A model generated the notes under the pieces. It had not been told where the DNA came from. It searched no databases and was given only the letters and a program-made list of their open reading frames with translations. A program made the position numbers and the translations under genes. DNA of 64,000 nucleotides from Paenibacillus polymyxa (GTDB lineage: Bacteria; Bacillota; Bacilli; Paenibacillales; Paenibacillaceae), in contig NZ_CP049783.1 of the NCBI RefSeq assembly GCF_015710975.1, positions 1,755,001 through 1,819,000 of the forward strand, given 5' to 3'. How positions within the stretch are numbered: position 1 is the first letter of the stretch; each line of letters starts with the position of its first letter. Of this stretch, positions 38,485-48,440 are shown in pieces.

Positions 38485-38984
38485 AGCTGTATGCCGTCCT
38501 TTCCATCCACAGAATTCAATGCAGTATGCACGATACTGTACAGACCGGACGAATCTTGGTTCGGAACAATGTCAGCCAAGGGAACCAGCACAAAAGCACG
38601 CTCCAACATACGAGGGTGAGGAAGCTCCAAATCCGTCGTAGCCAGTTGTTCCGCTTCCATCCACAACAAGTCCAGATCAATGGTTCGTGGACCGTTAGGA
38701 ATATGTCTTACCCTTCCCAGACGACTCTCCACGTCCAGCATATAAAACAAAAGCTCCTCTGGAGCAAGTGTTGTCGATACGGCTACCGTCATATTCAAAA
38801 AAGAAGGCTGATCCAGATATCCAACAGGCTCTGTTTCATACAGACTGGAGCAGCGTAGCACTCGTATCGCCGGATGTTCGTCCAGTGCGGTAATGGCTTC
38901 ATACAGGGTATGCTCACGCTCCCCCAAATTAGCCCCTAAAGCAATATAAGCCTCTGATGCCTCAGAGGTCGAATGTGCATTCAT
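38436..38984 (-). CDS. folK: HPPK, 2-amino-4-hydroxy-6-hydroxymethyldihydropteridine pyrophosphokinase
   Basis: A 182-residue enzyme that transfers pyrophosphate from ATP to 6-hydroxymethyl-dihydropterin in folate synthesis. Signatures are YIALGANLGERE, SSLYETEPVGYLDQPSFLN and the metal/ATP motif GPRTIDLDLL followed by LPHPRMLERAFVL. Length is typical. The start is 9 bases after folB. The C-terminal tail overlaps yazB. Confidence 0.96.
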   Translation of the reverse strand: MNAHSTSEASEAYIALGANLGEREHTLYEAITALDEHPAIRVLRCSSLYETEPVGYLDQPSFLNMTVAVSTTLAPEELLFYMLDVESRLGRVRHIPNGPRTIDLDLLWMEAEQLATTDLELPHPRMLERAFVLVPLADIVPNQDSSGLYSIVHTALNSVDGKDGIQLWKTCSWRNDSAPFGS

Positions 38985-38993
38985 GTATCGTTC

Positions 38994-39356
38994 CTACTTT
39001 CTTGCGCGATAAAGCTCAACCGTCACACCCTGAAAATGAATATCAAACGGCGGATGCGGCTTCGTCACTTTGACAGTCAGTGCATTGACACTAGTATAAG
39101 TGTCCAGTAGGGAAGATGCAATACGTTCGCCTAAAGCTTCAATCAATTGGTAAGATTCCTTTTCTACGATATCTTTCACGGTATAATGCACCTCAGCATA
39201 ATTAACCGTTTTGTCCAAAGCGTCCTGCTCCCCTGCTTCACGCAGATCAAGCTCCAGTTCCAAGTCAATATAGTAACGCTGTCCCAGCTTACGTTCCTCG
39301 GGAAAAACGCCGTGATATCCGTAATACTCCATGCGATGCAATTTCATTTTATCCAT
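38994..39356 (-). CDS. folB: dihydroneopterin aldolase
   Basis: A 120-residue tunnelling-fold enzyme that cleaves dihydroneopterin to hydroxymethyl-dihydropterin and glycolaldehyde. Motifs are YYGYHGVFPEERKLGQRY with the conserved Glu, TVNYAEVHY, and the catalytic Lys region VKVTKPHPP. GGGGGACTT before the ATG. Member of the folate operon between folP and folK. Confidence 0.96.
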   Translation of the reverse strand: MDKMKLHRMEYYGYHGVFPEERKLGQRYYIDLELELDLREAGEQDALDKTVNYAEVHYTVKDIVEKESYQLIEALGERIASSLLDTYTSVNALTVKVTKPHPPFDIHFQGVTVELYRARK

Positions 39357-39427
39357 CTTAAGTAAGTCCCCCTGTTTTTTTGATTTTATCTATATAAGTT
39401 CCACATAAAGGATTCGTGAAGCGGGCT

Positions 39428-40294
39428 TTACCCACCATAACTCAGTGGATTTTTAGACCCGTACACCATCGCATCACACATACGTACAGTGCGCTTGATT
39501 TGTGCCACATCGTGTACACGCACAATCTGGCACCCTTGGGCAATCCCAAAGGCCACGGTAGCCGCAGTTCCCTCCACTACATCATCCACTGGCAAATCCA
39601 GAGCTGTACGGATAAATTTTTTGCGCGACGTAGCCAACAACAGCGGAAATCCCAGCTGACTTAATGTATCAAGAGAAGTCATGGCATGAATATTTTCATC
39701 ATAGTCTTTGGCAAAACCGATGCCTGGGTCTAAAATGATCTGCTCCTTACGGACCCCTGCTTTCAGTGCTAATTGGATACTTTCTTGTAAATCGGACAGC
39801 ATATCAGAAACCAAATCGGTATAGTTACGGTCGTGACGATTATGCATCAAAATGACCGGACAATCGAATTCAGCTGCTACTCGTGCCATATCGGGATCTG
39901 CCTTAAACCCCCACACATCATTAATGATGTGTGCGCCTGCTTCAAGCGCCTGTCTGGCTACTTCAGCTTTGTAAGTATCCACAGACAATGGGATATGCGG
40001 TGCAATACGATGGATTGCCTGGACGACCGGAATGACCCTAGCCAGTTCCTCTTCCACACCTACTGGTTCATGACCCGGACGGGTAGATTCCCCACCAATA
40101 TCAATGATATTCGCTCCATCCTCCACTAGCTTCAGTGCATGTAAAACAGCAATCTCTGGATTATAATGTAAACCTCCATCCGAAAAAGAATCCGGGGTCA
40201 CATTAAGTATGCCCATAATCTGGGTGGAATGCCCGAGTGTAAGCTTGGCATCCCTCATTTGATAGCTGCGTTCATAAAGAGTTGGTATATTCAC
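39428..40294 (-). CDS. folP: dihydropteroate synthase
   Basis: A 288-residue TIM-barrel enzyme that joins p-aminobenzoate to dihydropterin pyrophosphate; it is the sulfonamide target. Motifs are IMGILNVTPDSFSDGG, IDIGGESTRPGHEP, LSVDTYKAEVA, ILDPGIGFAKD and LLATSRKKFI. The start overlaps the pabC stop by four bases. Equivalent to B. subtilis sul. Confidence 0.97.
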   Translation of the reverse strand: MNIPTLYERSYQMRDAKLTLGHSTQIMGILNVTPDSFSDGGLHYNPEIAVLHALKLVEDGANIIDIGGESTRPGHEPVGVEEELARVIPVVQAIHRIAPHIPLSVDTYKAEVARQALEAGAHIINDVWGFKADPDMARVAAEFDCPVILMHNRHDRNYTDLVSDMLSDLQESIQLALKAGVRKEQIILDPGIGFAKDYDENIHAMTSLDTLSQLGFPLLLATSRKKFIRTALDLPVDDVVEGTAATVAFGIAQGCQIVRVHDVAQIKRTVRMCDAMVYGSKNPLSYGG

Positions 40295-41187
40295 TTCATC
40301 CCTGCTTTCTGCCTATAATCATGCAACAGCAAAGCTGTTATGGACTCGGTCTGCGCCAAGGGCACCGATAAGTGACTTGCTACGCCTCCCGGCTCCAACA
40401 ATAAATCCACGGGTCGTATTTCTTGTATAGAGTTGGTCATAAAAATTTCATCAGCCTGTTTCAGCTCATCCCAGTGGTATAACCCTTGCTCACATGGAAT
40501 GCCCCGCAGGTTCGCCAACTCCAAAATGAACTCACGTGTAATGCCTGGCAGAATTCCTGTAGCCAAGTCAGGGGTATACAGCGTATTATTCCGCACAAAA
40601 AACAGATTGCTAACTATTCCCTCTGCCAGAAAACCATTGGCCGTAAGCATTATTCCTTCAGCCTTATAATGGACAGCCTCGGCATACTGCTGAAGTTCCC
40701 GCTTCGCAAGAATATTATTCATATAATGGAGCGATTTTAATCGAACCTCACCCTCCGGAGTATTTCTGGGGGTTCGTAGCAACTGAAGCGCCGAAGGCGC
40801 TGAGGACTGCTCGGTTTGTGTATTTGTAGAGGGCAGCGGCTTGGCGAACAAAATATGGTTGGGCTGCGTGTAGTCACCAGATGGCAAGCCCAGTGCCTCT
40901 TCACCGGCTGATACGGTGTAGCGGATATAGGCTTCATCCAGCCCATTTGCCACCATCAGATGCTGGATGTGTTTCGTAAGCTGCTCCTTATCCGGTTGAA
41001 AAGGAATGCCGAGCATTCGGCAGCCTTCCTCCAGTCGACGTAGATGCCGATCCAGCAGGAAGGGAACCCCGTTATAGGTGCGGAATGTCTCAAACAAGCC
41101 CATTCCGTATAAAAAGCCGTGATCACTTACGTGAATCACGGCTTTTGCGGCTTCCGTGAGGACGCCATTGACTCCGATATATCTCAT
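40291..41187 (-). CDS. pabC: 4-amino-4-deoxychorismate lyase
   Basis: A 298-residue fold-type IV PLP enzyme that releases pyruvate from aminodeoxychorismate to yield p-aminobenzoate. It shows HVSDHGFLYGMGLFETFR, the PLP Lys in VRLKSLHYMNNILAKRE, and the region AEGIVSNLFFVRNNTLYTPDL. It is preceded by pabA (3 bases) and followed by folP with overlap. It is distinguishable from branched-chain and D-amino acid transaminases mainly by context. Confidence 0.93.
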   Translation of the reverse strand: MRYIGVNGVLTEAAKAVIHVSDHGFLYGMGLFETFRTYNGVPFLLDRHLRRLEEGCRMLGIPFQPDKEQLTKHIQHLMVANGLDEAYIRYTVSAGEEALGLPSGDYTQPNHILFAKPLPSTNTQTEQSSAPSALQLLRTPRNTPEGEVRLKSLHYMNNILAKRELQQYAEAVHYKAEGIMLTANGFLAEGIVSNLFFVRNNTLYTPDLATGILPGITREFILELANLRGIPCEQGLYHWDELKQADEIFMTNSIQEIRPVDLLLEPGGVASHLSVPLAQTESITALLLHDYRQKAGMK

Positions 41188-41190
41188 AAA

Positions 41191-41766
41191 TCAGACGCCT
41201 ACCTTGCGTTTTAGGAAATTGCGCAACAGTTGATGCCCGTAGTCCGTAATAATGGATTCGGGATGGAACTGGACTCCTTCTACGGCAAATTCTTTATGCC
41301 GCAAACCCATAATTTCACCCTCTGCGGTTTCAGCGGTAATCTCTAGACATTCAGGCAGGCTCTCGCGCTCTACAAGCAATGAATGATACCGGGTGGCTGT
41401 AAATGGAGAAGGCAGGCCTTCAAATACTGAGGTATTGTGATGGAGAATCGGTGACGTTTTGCCATGCATGAGACGATCAGCCCGGATAACCTTACCGCCA
41501 AAAGCCTGTCCGATGGCCTGGTGACCGAGACACACGCCAAAAATCGGAATCCGGCCTTTAAAATGGCTGATTACATCCAGCGATATTCCCGCTTCATTCG
41601 GCGTGCATGGACCCGGCGAGATCAAAATGTGATCTGGTGCCAGCTCTTCTATGCCTTTCACATCAATCTCATCATTCCGTTTTACGGTTACTTCTTCGCC
41701 AAGTTCACCCAGATATTGAACAAGATTGTACGTAAATGAATCATAATTATCAATCACCAAAATCAT
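41191..41766 (-). CDS. pabA: aminodeoxychorismate/anthranilate synthase glutamine amidotransferase subunit
   Basis: A 191-residue class I glutaminase that feeds ammonia to PabB. Catalytic Cys is in [16 protein letters not shown], and the His-Glu pair is in [13 protein letters not shown]. Start is the ATG of [14 protein letters not shown]; its ribosome binding site GGAGGG overlaps the pabB stop. In B. subtilis this protein also serves tryptophan synthesis (trpG), which is likely here too. Confidence 0.95.
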   Translation of the reverse strand: MILVIDNYDSFTYNLVQYLGELGEEVTVKRNDEIDVKGIEELAPDHILISPGPCTPNEAGISLDVISHFKGRIPIFGVCLGHQAIGQAFGGKVIRADRLMHGKTSPILHHNTSVFEGLPSPFTATRYHSLLVERESLPECLEITAETAEGEIMGLRHKEFAVEGVQFHPESIITDYGHQLLRNFLKRKVGV

Positions 41767-41771
41767 TAGAC

Positions 41772-43394
41772 TCACCCTCCTGTGATACCGCTCCTGCTCA
41801 AAGCGGCTTCTTCTTCCCCACATTGTACCGCCTTCATGACAGCTCTGGCCTTGTTCCGACACTCGCGATATTCTCTGTACGGGTCTGAATCAATGACGAT
41901 ACCCGCACCTGTCTGTAAATAGGCAGTATTGCCCTGAACAGCTAATGTTCTTATTATAATATTTAATTCCATATTACCATTATAGTCAATCCATCCAAGG
42001 GACCCCGTGTAAGGACCCCGACGGACGGGCTCTAACTCTTCAATAATTTCCATCGTACGCACCTTAGGAGCTCCGGTAATGGTTCCACCCGGGAAGGTAG
42101 CAGCAATTACGTCTATAGCTGTACGACCCGTGGCTAACTTCCCCTCAACCTGAGAAACCAGATGCATAACGTGCGAATAATATTCGACCGTCAGCAATTC
42201 AGGAACATGCACCGATCCGTATTCAGCAATCCGGCCGATATCGTTACGCTCCAGATCGACGAGCATAATATGCTCGGCTCGTTCTTTTTCACTTGATAGA
42301 AGCTCTGCGGCCATAGCGGCATCTTCATCCGGTGTTAGTCCCCTTCTTCTCGTACCTGCAATAGGTCGAGCACTCACACGTCCATCTTCCAGCTTCACCA
42401 GCAATTCCGGTGAGCCACTGACGATCCGCAAATCTGGCATGCGCAGCATCCCCATATAAGGGGAAGGATTCAGCAGACGAAGCCATTCATATATATTCTC
42501 AGGAAGGGCTGCAAGCGTACGTTGCTGACGAATCGACAAGTTCACCTGAAATACATCTCCTTGAGCAATGTATTCCTGCACACGTTTCACAGCATGTTCA
42601 AAATCTTGTTGACTGAATGCCGTTTTCCAGCCTTCAGATTCCTGGTGAACAGCCTCTAATCCTTTTTCGGACAGCCGAGCACAACGAAGAGGGTAAGCCG
42701 GATCAGTCTCTCCCGCATGTATAATGTTCTTCCACTGAGTCAACATGCGTTCTGTACGTTGGACCGCTTCCGCATAATGCTTGCCAAGTATCGATGCGGT
42801 CTCATTCAACATAACCTCATTTGCCAAATCAGTCTGACTACTGAATTCACTCAAGCGGACAGGGTTAGGCATATGAACAGCACAGTATAGGCATGATGTT
42901 TCATGATCATAAATCCATAGCTCATTCACCCGCATCCACACATAATCAGGTATATCGGTATCGTCTGCAGCTTGAGTTGGCAAACGCTCTAACGAGCGAG
43001 CTACATCGTAGCCCAGGTAGCCTGCAAATCCCCCAGAGAAAAAAGGCATGCCAGGTACACGTGGCGCACGGTAAGGGGCGATCCAATCGTTCATGACTGT
43101 CAAAGGTTGTCCATGTATAGCACCATGCTCCCCGCTTTGCAAATCAGTCCAAACTGCTTGTTCTCCCTTGCCTTCCAATATAGCAACCGGATTCAAGGCC
43201 AGATACGTATATCTTCCACCTTTAGCGCTCTCCAGCAAGAAAGCATATGGCGCCGAATCCTCCCAAGCCCTCCGCCACGATGGAGGCAATCCGCCTCCGG
43301 GCAATGGGTACTCAGCAATATAGGGAAGCATACTCCAGCCCTCCTTCTGCCAGGTTTGCCACTGCGCCTCCGTCACTCTAGCTGTCCATTTCAT
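41772..43394 (-). CDS. pabB: aminodeoxychorismate synthase component I
   Basis: A 540-residue chorismate-binding enzyme, first gene of the PABA/folate operon. The N-terminal TrpE-like domain covers about 20-190. The catalytic part has [38 protein letters not shown] (two adjacent motifs), [28 protein letters not shown] and the terminal [16 protein letters not shown]. Together with PabA it makes aminodeoxychorismate from chorismate and glutamine. Context (pabA, pabC) separates it from TrpE. Confidence 0.95.
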   Translation of the reverse strand: MKWTARVTEAQWQTWQKEGWSMLPYIAEYPLPGGGLPPSWRRAWEDSAPYAFLLESAKGGRYTYLALNPVAILEGKGEQAVWTDLQSGEHGAIHGQPLTVMNDWIAPYRAPRVPGMPFFSGGFAGYLGYDVARSLERLPTQAADDTDIPDYVWMRVNELWIYDHETSCLYCAVHMPNPVRLSEFSSQTDLANEVMLNETASILGKHYAEAVQRTERMLTQWKNIIHAGETDPAYPLRCARLSEKGLEAVHQESEGWKTAFSQQDFEHAVKRVQEYIAQGDVFQVNLSIRQQRTLAALPENIYEWLRLLNPSPYMGMLRMPDLRIVSGSPELLVKLEDGRVSARPIAGTRRRGLTPDEDAAMAAELLSSEKERAEHIMLVDLERNDIGRIAEYGSVHVPELLTVEYYSHVMHLVSQVEGKLATGRTAIDVIAATFPGGTITGAPKVRTMEIIEELEPVRRGPYTGSLGWIDYNGNMELNIIIRTLAVQGNTAYLQTGAGIVIDSDPYREYRECRNKARAVMKAVQCGEEEAALSRSGITGG

Positions 43395-43451
43395 CTGTGT
43401 GCGCTACCCCTTCCATTACTTTGCCAAAAGTCTGCATTCTTCTCGTTACAA

Positions 43452-43493
43452 AGAAACCCTCATCCCCCGGTTACAGGGGAAATGAGGGTTTCC
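43452..43493 (-). terminator. cysK terminator
   Basis: The minus strand has GGAAACCCTCATTTCCCC facing its complement around a short loop, followed by TTTCTTTG. It lies 30 bases after the cysK stop and before pabB. Confidence 0.88.
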
Positions 43494-43523
43494 TTACGTA
43501 TAGTATACACAATTACGACATAA

Positions 43524-44462
43524 TTACAGCTCGAAATTGTATAGTGGTGTACTCAGGTAACGTTCGCCATTACTTGGAATAATGACAACAATCCGCTTAC
43601 CCTTGCCCAATTGCTTAGCAAGATTCAAGGCCGCGTGAACAGCCGCGCCAGAAGAAATACCGGACAAAATGCCCTCTTCCTTGGCCACTCTACGCGCTAC
43701 CTCGAAAGCTTCATCGTTTTCTACATGAAAAATTTCGTCATAGATATCGCGATTTAGAATTTCAGGAATAAAGTTGGCACCCAGCCCTTGAATTTTGTGA
43801 GGTCCTGGCTTGCCGCCTGCTAGCAATGGGGAAGAAGCGGGCTCTACAGCCACGATTTTAATATCAGGGAATTCTTTTTTAAGCACTTCTCCAGCACCGG
43901 AAATAGTTCCACCAGTCCCTATACCTGCTATAAAAGCGTCCAGAGTGCCGCCAATAGAACGAATCGCTTCTACGATCTCAGGACCCGTCGTTTCACGGTG
44001 AATTTTGATATTAGCTTTGTTCTTGAACTGCTCGGCAGCGAAATAATCCGGGTTTTCGCTCAATAGCTCTTCCATTTTCTTAACAGATCCGTTCATACCC
44101 TCTGAGCCAGGTGTTAACACAAGCTCGGCTCCATAAGCACGCAACAAATTACGACGCTCTATACTCATCGTTTCTGGCATAACAATTACTGCTTTATACC
44201 CCTTCGCAGCAGCAACCATAGCCAAGCCGATTCCTGTGTTACCGCTAGTTGCTTCAATAATAGTACCGCCCGGCTTAAGCAGACCTTCACGCTCAGCTTC
44301 TTCCACCATACTAATCGCAATACGGTCTTTTACACTGGAGCCCGGGTTCTGATATTCCAGTTTCAAATAAATTTCGGCGCTATCTTCCGGTACAATCCGG
44401 TTGAGGCGAACGAGGGGAGTCTCCCCGATAAGGTCGGTGATGTTATTAACAACTTTAGCCAT
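43524..44462 (-). CDS. cysK: cysteine synthase A (O-acetylserine sulfhydrylase)
   Basis: A 312-residue PLP enzyme making cysteine from O-acetylserine and sulfide. The PLP Lys is in [11 protein letters not shown] (about 45), the substrate loop in [12 protein letters not shown], the phosphate-binding turn in [12 protein letters not shown], and the C-terminal [10 protein letters not shown] motif is present. Length normal. GGGAGGAATTATC before the ATG. Monocistronic by its terminator. Two copies of TGTAGATGAT lie within 65 bases upstream and may be regulatory; CymR control is known for B. subtilis cysK but I cannot recognise its box with confidence. Confidence 0.97.
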   Translation of the reverse strand: MAKVVNNITDLIGETPLVRLNRIVPEDSAEIYLKLEYQNPGSSVKDRIAISMVEEAEREGLLKPGGTIIEATSGNTGIGLAMVAAAKGYKAVIVMPETMSIERRNLLRAYGAELVLTPGSEGMNGSVKKMEELLSENPDYFAAEQFKNKANIKIHRETTGPEIVEAIRSIGGTLDAFIAGIGTGGTISGAGEVLKKEFPDIKIVAVEPASSPLLAGGKPGPHKIQGLGANFIPEILNRDIYDEIFHVENDEAFEVARRVAKEEGILSGISSGAAVHAALNLAKQLGKGKRIVVIIPSNGERYLSTPLYNFEL

Positions 44463-44479
44463 GATAATTCCTCCCTGAC

Positions 44480-44523
44480 TGTAGATGATATATTAAAAAT
44501 TGCGAAAACATATTGTAGATGAT
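44480..44523. repeat. direct repeat upstream of cysK
   Basis: TGTAGATGAT occurs at 44480-44489 and 44514-44523, 34 bases apart start to start. The second copy runs into an inverted repeat ATGATT-7-AATCAT. The rest of 44463-44702 is AT-rich without a gene. A regulatory role is inference. Confidence 0.4.
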
Positions 44524-44702
44524 TCTAGGTAAATCATTCTTCGTGTTATGCCGTTCATTTAATTTCCGATAAAAATAGTTGGTTTTATACGCTAATCATA
44601 ACAATCTTCAATTCCATTGTCAATACGAGTAAATAAGCTACAATGCTGTTCGCCCGCGTTATCCGCACCGTGCTTCCTTCAAATCTAGATTCTTTTACGA
44701 CG

Positions 44703-45653
44703 CTATAGAGAAGCGGAAGGTACCTCTTTCCCAGATAAAATACGAGCTCCATATTTATCACGCAGACTCTTCTCGACCTCATCCAAAGGAACGGCTTGTG
44801 CCAGCGCAAGCGACCGGCGAATTTGCTGACGAATCTGCCGCTTATCCGAAGAACTCTTTAGCCTGACATCCTGTACATAAATGACCGCATAGCCATCGTT
44901 AATGGAGATGGGACCTGCAACGTCCCCGGAGCTTAGTTCTCTTGCCGCCTTCATGATCGCCTCCGGTTGATATGGGTCATATTCATCCACCCATCCCAGC
45001 TGTCCGCTATGATCCTCGCCGAGAAGATTACCTGAGCCTGAATGTTCCCGAAGCAGCGTGTCGAAGCTTTCTCCTTGCTTAACCCGATCCAGCAACACCT
45101 CTGCTTCCTCTGCTTTGGCCACATAAAGAGCTGCCAGTTTGATCTGCTTACCAACGGCAAATTCCTCAGGGTGCTGTTCCCAATACTCGTCAATCTCCGT
45201 TTCCTCAACCTGAATACCTTGCGTGGCTATTTTCTCCAAGCCAATTCGGTACTCCGCTTCATTCCGCAAGTCAACCGGATCTAGGCCAAATTGTCGCTGC
45301 ATTTCCTCAAAGTAGGCGTGTTCTGAGTCGTACCCTTTGCTATCCTGCTCCAGCACCTGCTGTAAATCCTCTTGGGTGATCTTGATACCGAGACGCTTGG
45401 TTTCAGCCTGCACGGCTTTACGATTCAACATTTGCAACAGCGTATTCGTTCCATATCGCTTTTTCAGTTCCGCTACCCACTGTTCCTCCGATATGCCTTC
45501 CTGACCCATCTCCGCCACAGTATGATCGCCGTCATCCTTGCTTACATCACCCGGCTTTAACAGCCCCCGAAGCATGATAAGACCACCCAAGGCGGCGACG
45601 CTAACGGTCAGAATAATGACAGCTGTCCATAATCCCTTTTCCCGTGTAGTCAT
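44703..45653 (-). CDS. SurA/PrsA-like peptidylprolyl isomerase, membrane-anchored
   Basis: A 316-residue extracytoplasmic foldase. One N-terminal hydrophobic helix (about 8-31) anchors it. A SurA_N-like helical region follows (QMLNRKAVQAETKRLG). A parvulin-type PPIase domain covers about 160-270, with LAALYVAKAEEAEVLLDRV, SGQLGWVDEYD and GDVAGPISINDGYAVIYV. No lipobox Cys is present, unlike PrsA, so it is held by the helix. Its place between hslO and cysK corresponds to B. subtilis yacD. It probably helps fold secreted or wall proteins. Confidence 0.88.
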   Translation of the reverse strand: MTTREKGLWTAVIILTVSVAALGGLIMLRGLLKPGDVSKDDGDHTVAEMGQEGISEEQWVAELKKRYGTNTLLQMLNRKAVQAETKRLGIKITQEDLQQVLEQDSKGYDSEHAYFEEMQRQFGLDPVDLRNEAEYRIGLEKIATQGIQVEETEIDEYWEQHPEEFAVGKQIKLAALYVAKAEEAEVLLDRVKQGESFDTLLREHSGSGNLLGEDHSGQLGWVDEYDPYQPEAIMKAARELSSGDVAGPISINDGYAVIYVQDVRLKSSSDKRQIRQQIRRSLALAQAVPLDEVEKSLRDKYGARILSGKEVPSASL

Positions 45654-45673
45654 CGCTTACACCGCCTATCCGG

Positions 45674-46558
45674 TTAGGCCTTGGCTTGATCTAACAGATT
45701 TTGCAATTCATCCTTATTAAACTGATAAGCCTCGTTACAAAAGTGACACACGACCTCAGCCTGTCCTTCTTCCTCAATCAATTGCTTCAATTCACTTTCT
45801 CCCAGACTGATCAATGTTTTCTCTACGCGCTCGCGTGAGCACTCACATTGAAAATGGATATCCATTTCATCAAGGATTCGAACGTCCGGCAGCATCCAAC
45901 GCAGCATTTCGTCAAGCTCTAGCCCTTGATCCAGCAGAGCGGTAACGGGTGGAATGGAGCCGACTGCATTTTCGATAGCAGTAATCTCATCATCATTCAA
46001 ACCTGGAAGCAATTGAATAATAAACCCGCCGGCCACTATAACGGAGTTATCCGTATCTACCAGCACACCCAAACCCACCGCTGACGGAGTCTGTTCGGAT
46101 TTGGCAAAATAATAGGTAAAGTCTTCACCAAGTTCACCTGAAATAATCGGGATACTACCGCGATACGGCTCTTTTAATCCCAAATCCTTGATGATATGAA
46201 TAAATCCCTCTGTACCTACTGCACCCGCTACATCCAGTTTGCCCATACTATTGCTTGGCAAATGCACATGGGGCTCAGTAACATACCCTCGCACTTCCCC
46301 TACAGCATTGGCATCCACGACGATTTGACCAATCGGCCCATCACCTTTGACTTGAATGGTCAGTCTTTCTTTGCCTTTGAGCATGGAACCCATAATTGCA
46401 CCTGCTGTGAGAGTTCGTCCCAAAGCAGCAGTTGCTGTAGGATAAGTATCATGTCTTCTCCGCAATTCTTCTACCAATTGAGTTGTCCGAACCGCAAAGG
46501 CTCTAACCCTTCCATCCATGGCTGTACCGCGAATAAGTCGATCCTGCTTATTTTCCAT
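45674..46558 (-). CDS. hslO: redox-regulated chaperone Hsp33
   Basis: A 294-residue Hsp33. The C-terminal zinc switch has CEC (about 238-240) and CHFC (about 271-274), the four cysteines that release zinc and form disulfides on oxidative stress to activate the holdase. The N-terminal domain contains GDGPIGQIVVDANAVGEVRG, typical of the family. Start ATG preceded by GGGGAGGATATC. It lies 20 bases upstream of the yacD-like gene. Confidence 0.96.
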   Translation of the reverse strand: MENKQDRLIRGTAMDGRVRAFAVRTTQLVEELRRRHDTYPTATAALGRTLTAGAIMGSMLKGKERLTIQVKGDGPIGQIVVDANAVGEVRGYVTEPHVHLPSNSMGKLDVAGAVGTEGFIHIIKDLGLKEPYRGSIPIISGELGEDFTYYFAKSEQTPSAVGLGVLVDTDNSVIVAGGFIIQLLPGLNDDEITAIENAVGSIPPVTALLDQGLELDEMLRWMLPDVRILDEMDIHFQCECSRERVEKTLISLGESELKQLIEEEGQAEVVCHFCNEAYQFNKDELQNLLDQAKA

Positions 46559-46710
46559 ATTGATATCCTCCCCTATTATCCAAGGCAGCCATGCTGCTTA
46601 TTTTCGTTAGTATTTCCTCATCCTTGAAACATCATTTCCCACTATATAAACAACCTGTCTTAACAGATCACCGAATTGTTCAAAAACGTAACATATTTCA
46701 GTATAGACGA

Positions 46711-46761
46711 AAAACGCCGCTAATCCAAACCGATAAGATCATCGGCTTGACTCAGCGGCAG
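46711..46761 (-). terminator. coaX terminator
   Basis: On the minus strand GCCGCTGA faces TTAGCGGC around an inner CCGATGATCTTATCGG hairpin, then GTTTTTC. It is 15 bases after the coaX stop and separates it from hslO. Confidence 0.85.
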
Positions 46762-46775
46762 CTTATATCCACTTT

Positions 46776-47543
46776 TTATTCGGCGTTACGTTGGTAAATG
46801 ATGCGTAATCCTTCGAGCGTCAACATCGGCAACACTTTCTGAATGCTCTCTGTCTCTGATGCGATTAGCTCTGCAAGACCTCCGGTAGCAATAACTGTAG
46901 GTTCTGCCTGCATTTCTTCCTTAATGCGCCTCACAATGCCATCCACTTGTCCAGCGTAACCGAAAATAATCCCGGCTTGCATGGCATGGACCGTATTCCG
47001 ACCAATAACCTTTTTGGGTTTCTCCAACTCGATACGAGGGAGCTTGGAAGCCCGTTGATACAGTGCCTCTGTCGAAATGCCGATACCCGGCACAATGACT
47101 CCACCCAGATAGTTTCCCTTATCGTCAATACAATCAAACGTCGTCGCCGTTCCAAAATCCACCACAACGAGAGGCCCGCCGAACCGTTCTACAGCCGCAA
47201 CAGCGTTCACGATCCGATCCGCACCTACTTCACGCGGATTCTCGTAACGCAGGTTAAGACCGGTCTTGATTCCCGGTCCGACGATTAACGGCGTTTTGCC
47301 TATATATTTATCGCACATTTCCTCTAATACACGGACCAACGGCGGAACGACAGAGGAAATAATAACTCCCTGAATGTCATCCTTTAATACGCCGCCCATA
47401 CTAAAAAGATTATGTATGAGTACGCCGTATTCATCCGCTGTTGCCTGTCTGGAAGTGCTGATCCGGTAGTGGTGCAACAGCTCGCGCCCTTCATACATCC
47501 CCAGAACAATATTGGTATTACCTACATCCACTACAAGAATCAA
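46776..47543 (-). CDS. coaX: type III pantothenate kinase
   Basis: A 255-residue ASKHA-fold kinase catalysing the first step of coenzyme A synthesis. Motifs are the ATP-binding [14 protein letters not shown] at the N-terminus, [25 protein letters not shown] and the C-terminal TGGLAELI. The monovalent-cation-dependent CoaX type lacks a P-loop, as here. It follows nadC by 6 bases, so it is probably in one operon with nadB and nadC, pairing NAD and CoA synthesis. Confidence 0.96.
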   Translation of the reverse strand: MILVVDVGNTNIVLGMYEGRELLHHYRISTSRQATADEYGVLIHNLFSMGGVLKDDIQGVIISSVVPPLVRVLEEMCDKYIGKTPLIVGPGIKTGLNLRYENPREVGADRIVNAVAAVERFGGPLVVVDFGTATTFDCIDDKGNYLGGVIVPGIGISTEALYQRASKLPRIELEKPKKVIGRNTVHAMQAGIIFGYAGQVDGIVRRIKEEMQAEPTVIATGGLAELIASETESIQKVLPMLTLEGLRIIYQRNAE

Positions 47544-47549
47544 TCGGTG

Positions 47550-48440
47550 TCACCTATCTTTCTTAGCGTTAAGGTCAAGGCTGATATCCAGGTTATGAAA
47601 AGAGTATGTCAGCCTGCCTACAGAAATCACATCTACGCCGCTCTCAGCCATCTCACGCACTGTATCCAACGATACATTGCCTGAGGCTTCTGTTTTGACG
47701 TGTGGGGCCTGTTCACGAATGAAGCGAACGGCTTCCTTCATATCTGGGACGGACATGTTATCCAGCATAATAATATCCGCCCCAGCCTCCAGAGCTTCCC
47801 GGACTTGCGTCATGTTTTCCGTCTCTACTTCGATCGTCATTGTATGCGGTATATGCGCGCGCGCTCGGCTGACCGCCTGTGCAATCCCACCCGCGCCCTT
47901 AATATGATTATCCTTAATCATAACCGCATCGTACAGACCAAAGCGATGATTCGAACCGCCACCTACACGCACAGCATACTTCTCTAACAGTCGATGTCCT
48001 GGCGTTGTTTTACGTGTGTCCACCAAGCGCGTGGAAAGTCCATGCAGTTGATCTATAAAAGTCCGCGTCCGCGTTGCAATACCGGACATCCGCTGAAGTA
48101 AATTTAATGCCAATCGCTCCCCGGTCAAAATCGCATGAGTACTCCCATTCACTTCTGCCAAAACGCTCCCCTTTTCAATCCATTGGCCATCGGTCACCAA
48201 CGGAGTGAACGACAAGGAAGGGTCCACTACTCGAAATACAAGTTCAGCCACAGGTAAACCCGCAATCACGCCGCTCTCTTTGGCATGAATGACAGCCTTG
48301 GATTGGTGACCCGGCTCAATCGTCCAACGTGTGGTCACATCGCCAGAACCTGTATCTTCTCGCAGCCAGCTGCGAATTTGTGCCGTCAGTTCTTCCTGAT
48401 ATCCGCTAAACTCTCCATAAAGCTCGCTGTTAGATGTCAT
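47550..48440 (-). CDS. nadC: nicotinate-nucleotide pyrophosphorylase (quinolinate phosphoribosyltransferase)
   Basis: A 296-residue type II phosphoribosyltransferase that makes nicotinate mononucleotide from quinolinate and PRPP. Motifs are REDTGSGDVTTRWT, LNLLQRMSGIATRT, VDTRKTTPGHR (active-site Arg/Lys), HRFGLYDAVMIKDNH and the late IMLDNM. It overlaps the end of nadB by about 11 bases. No nadA lies beside it. Confidence 0.96.
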   Translation of the reverse strand: MTSNSELYGEFSGYQEELTAQIRSWLREDTGSGDVTTRWTIEPGHQSKAVIHAKESGVIAGLPVAELVFRVVDPSLSFTPLVTDGQWIEKGSVLAEVNGSTHAILTGERLALNLLQRMSGIATRTRTFIDQLHGLSTRLVDTRKTTPGHRLLEKYAVRVGGGSNHRFGLYDAVMIKDNHIKGAGGIAQAVSRARAHIPHTMTIEVETENMTQVREALEAGADIIMLDNMSVPDMKEAVRFIREQAPHVKTEASGNVSLDTVREMAESGVDVISVGRLTYSFHNLDISLDLNAKKDR

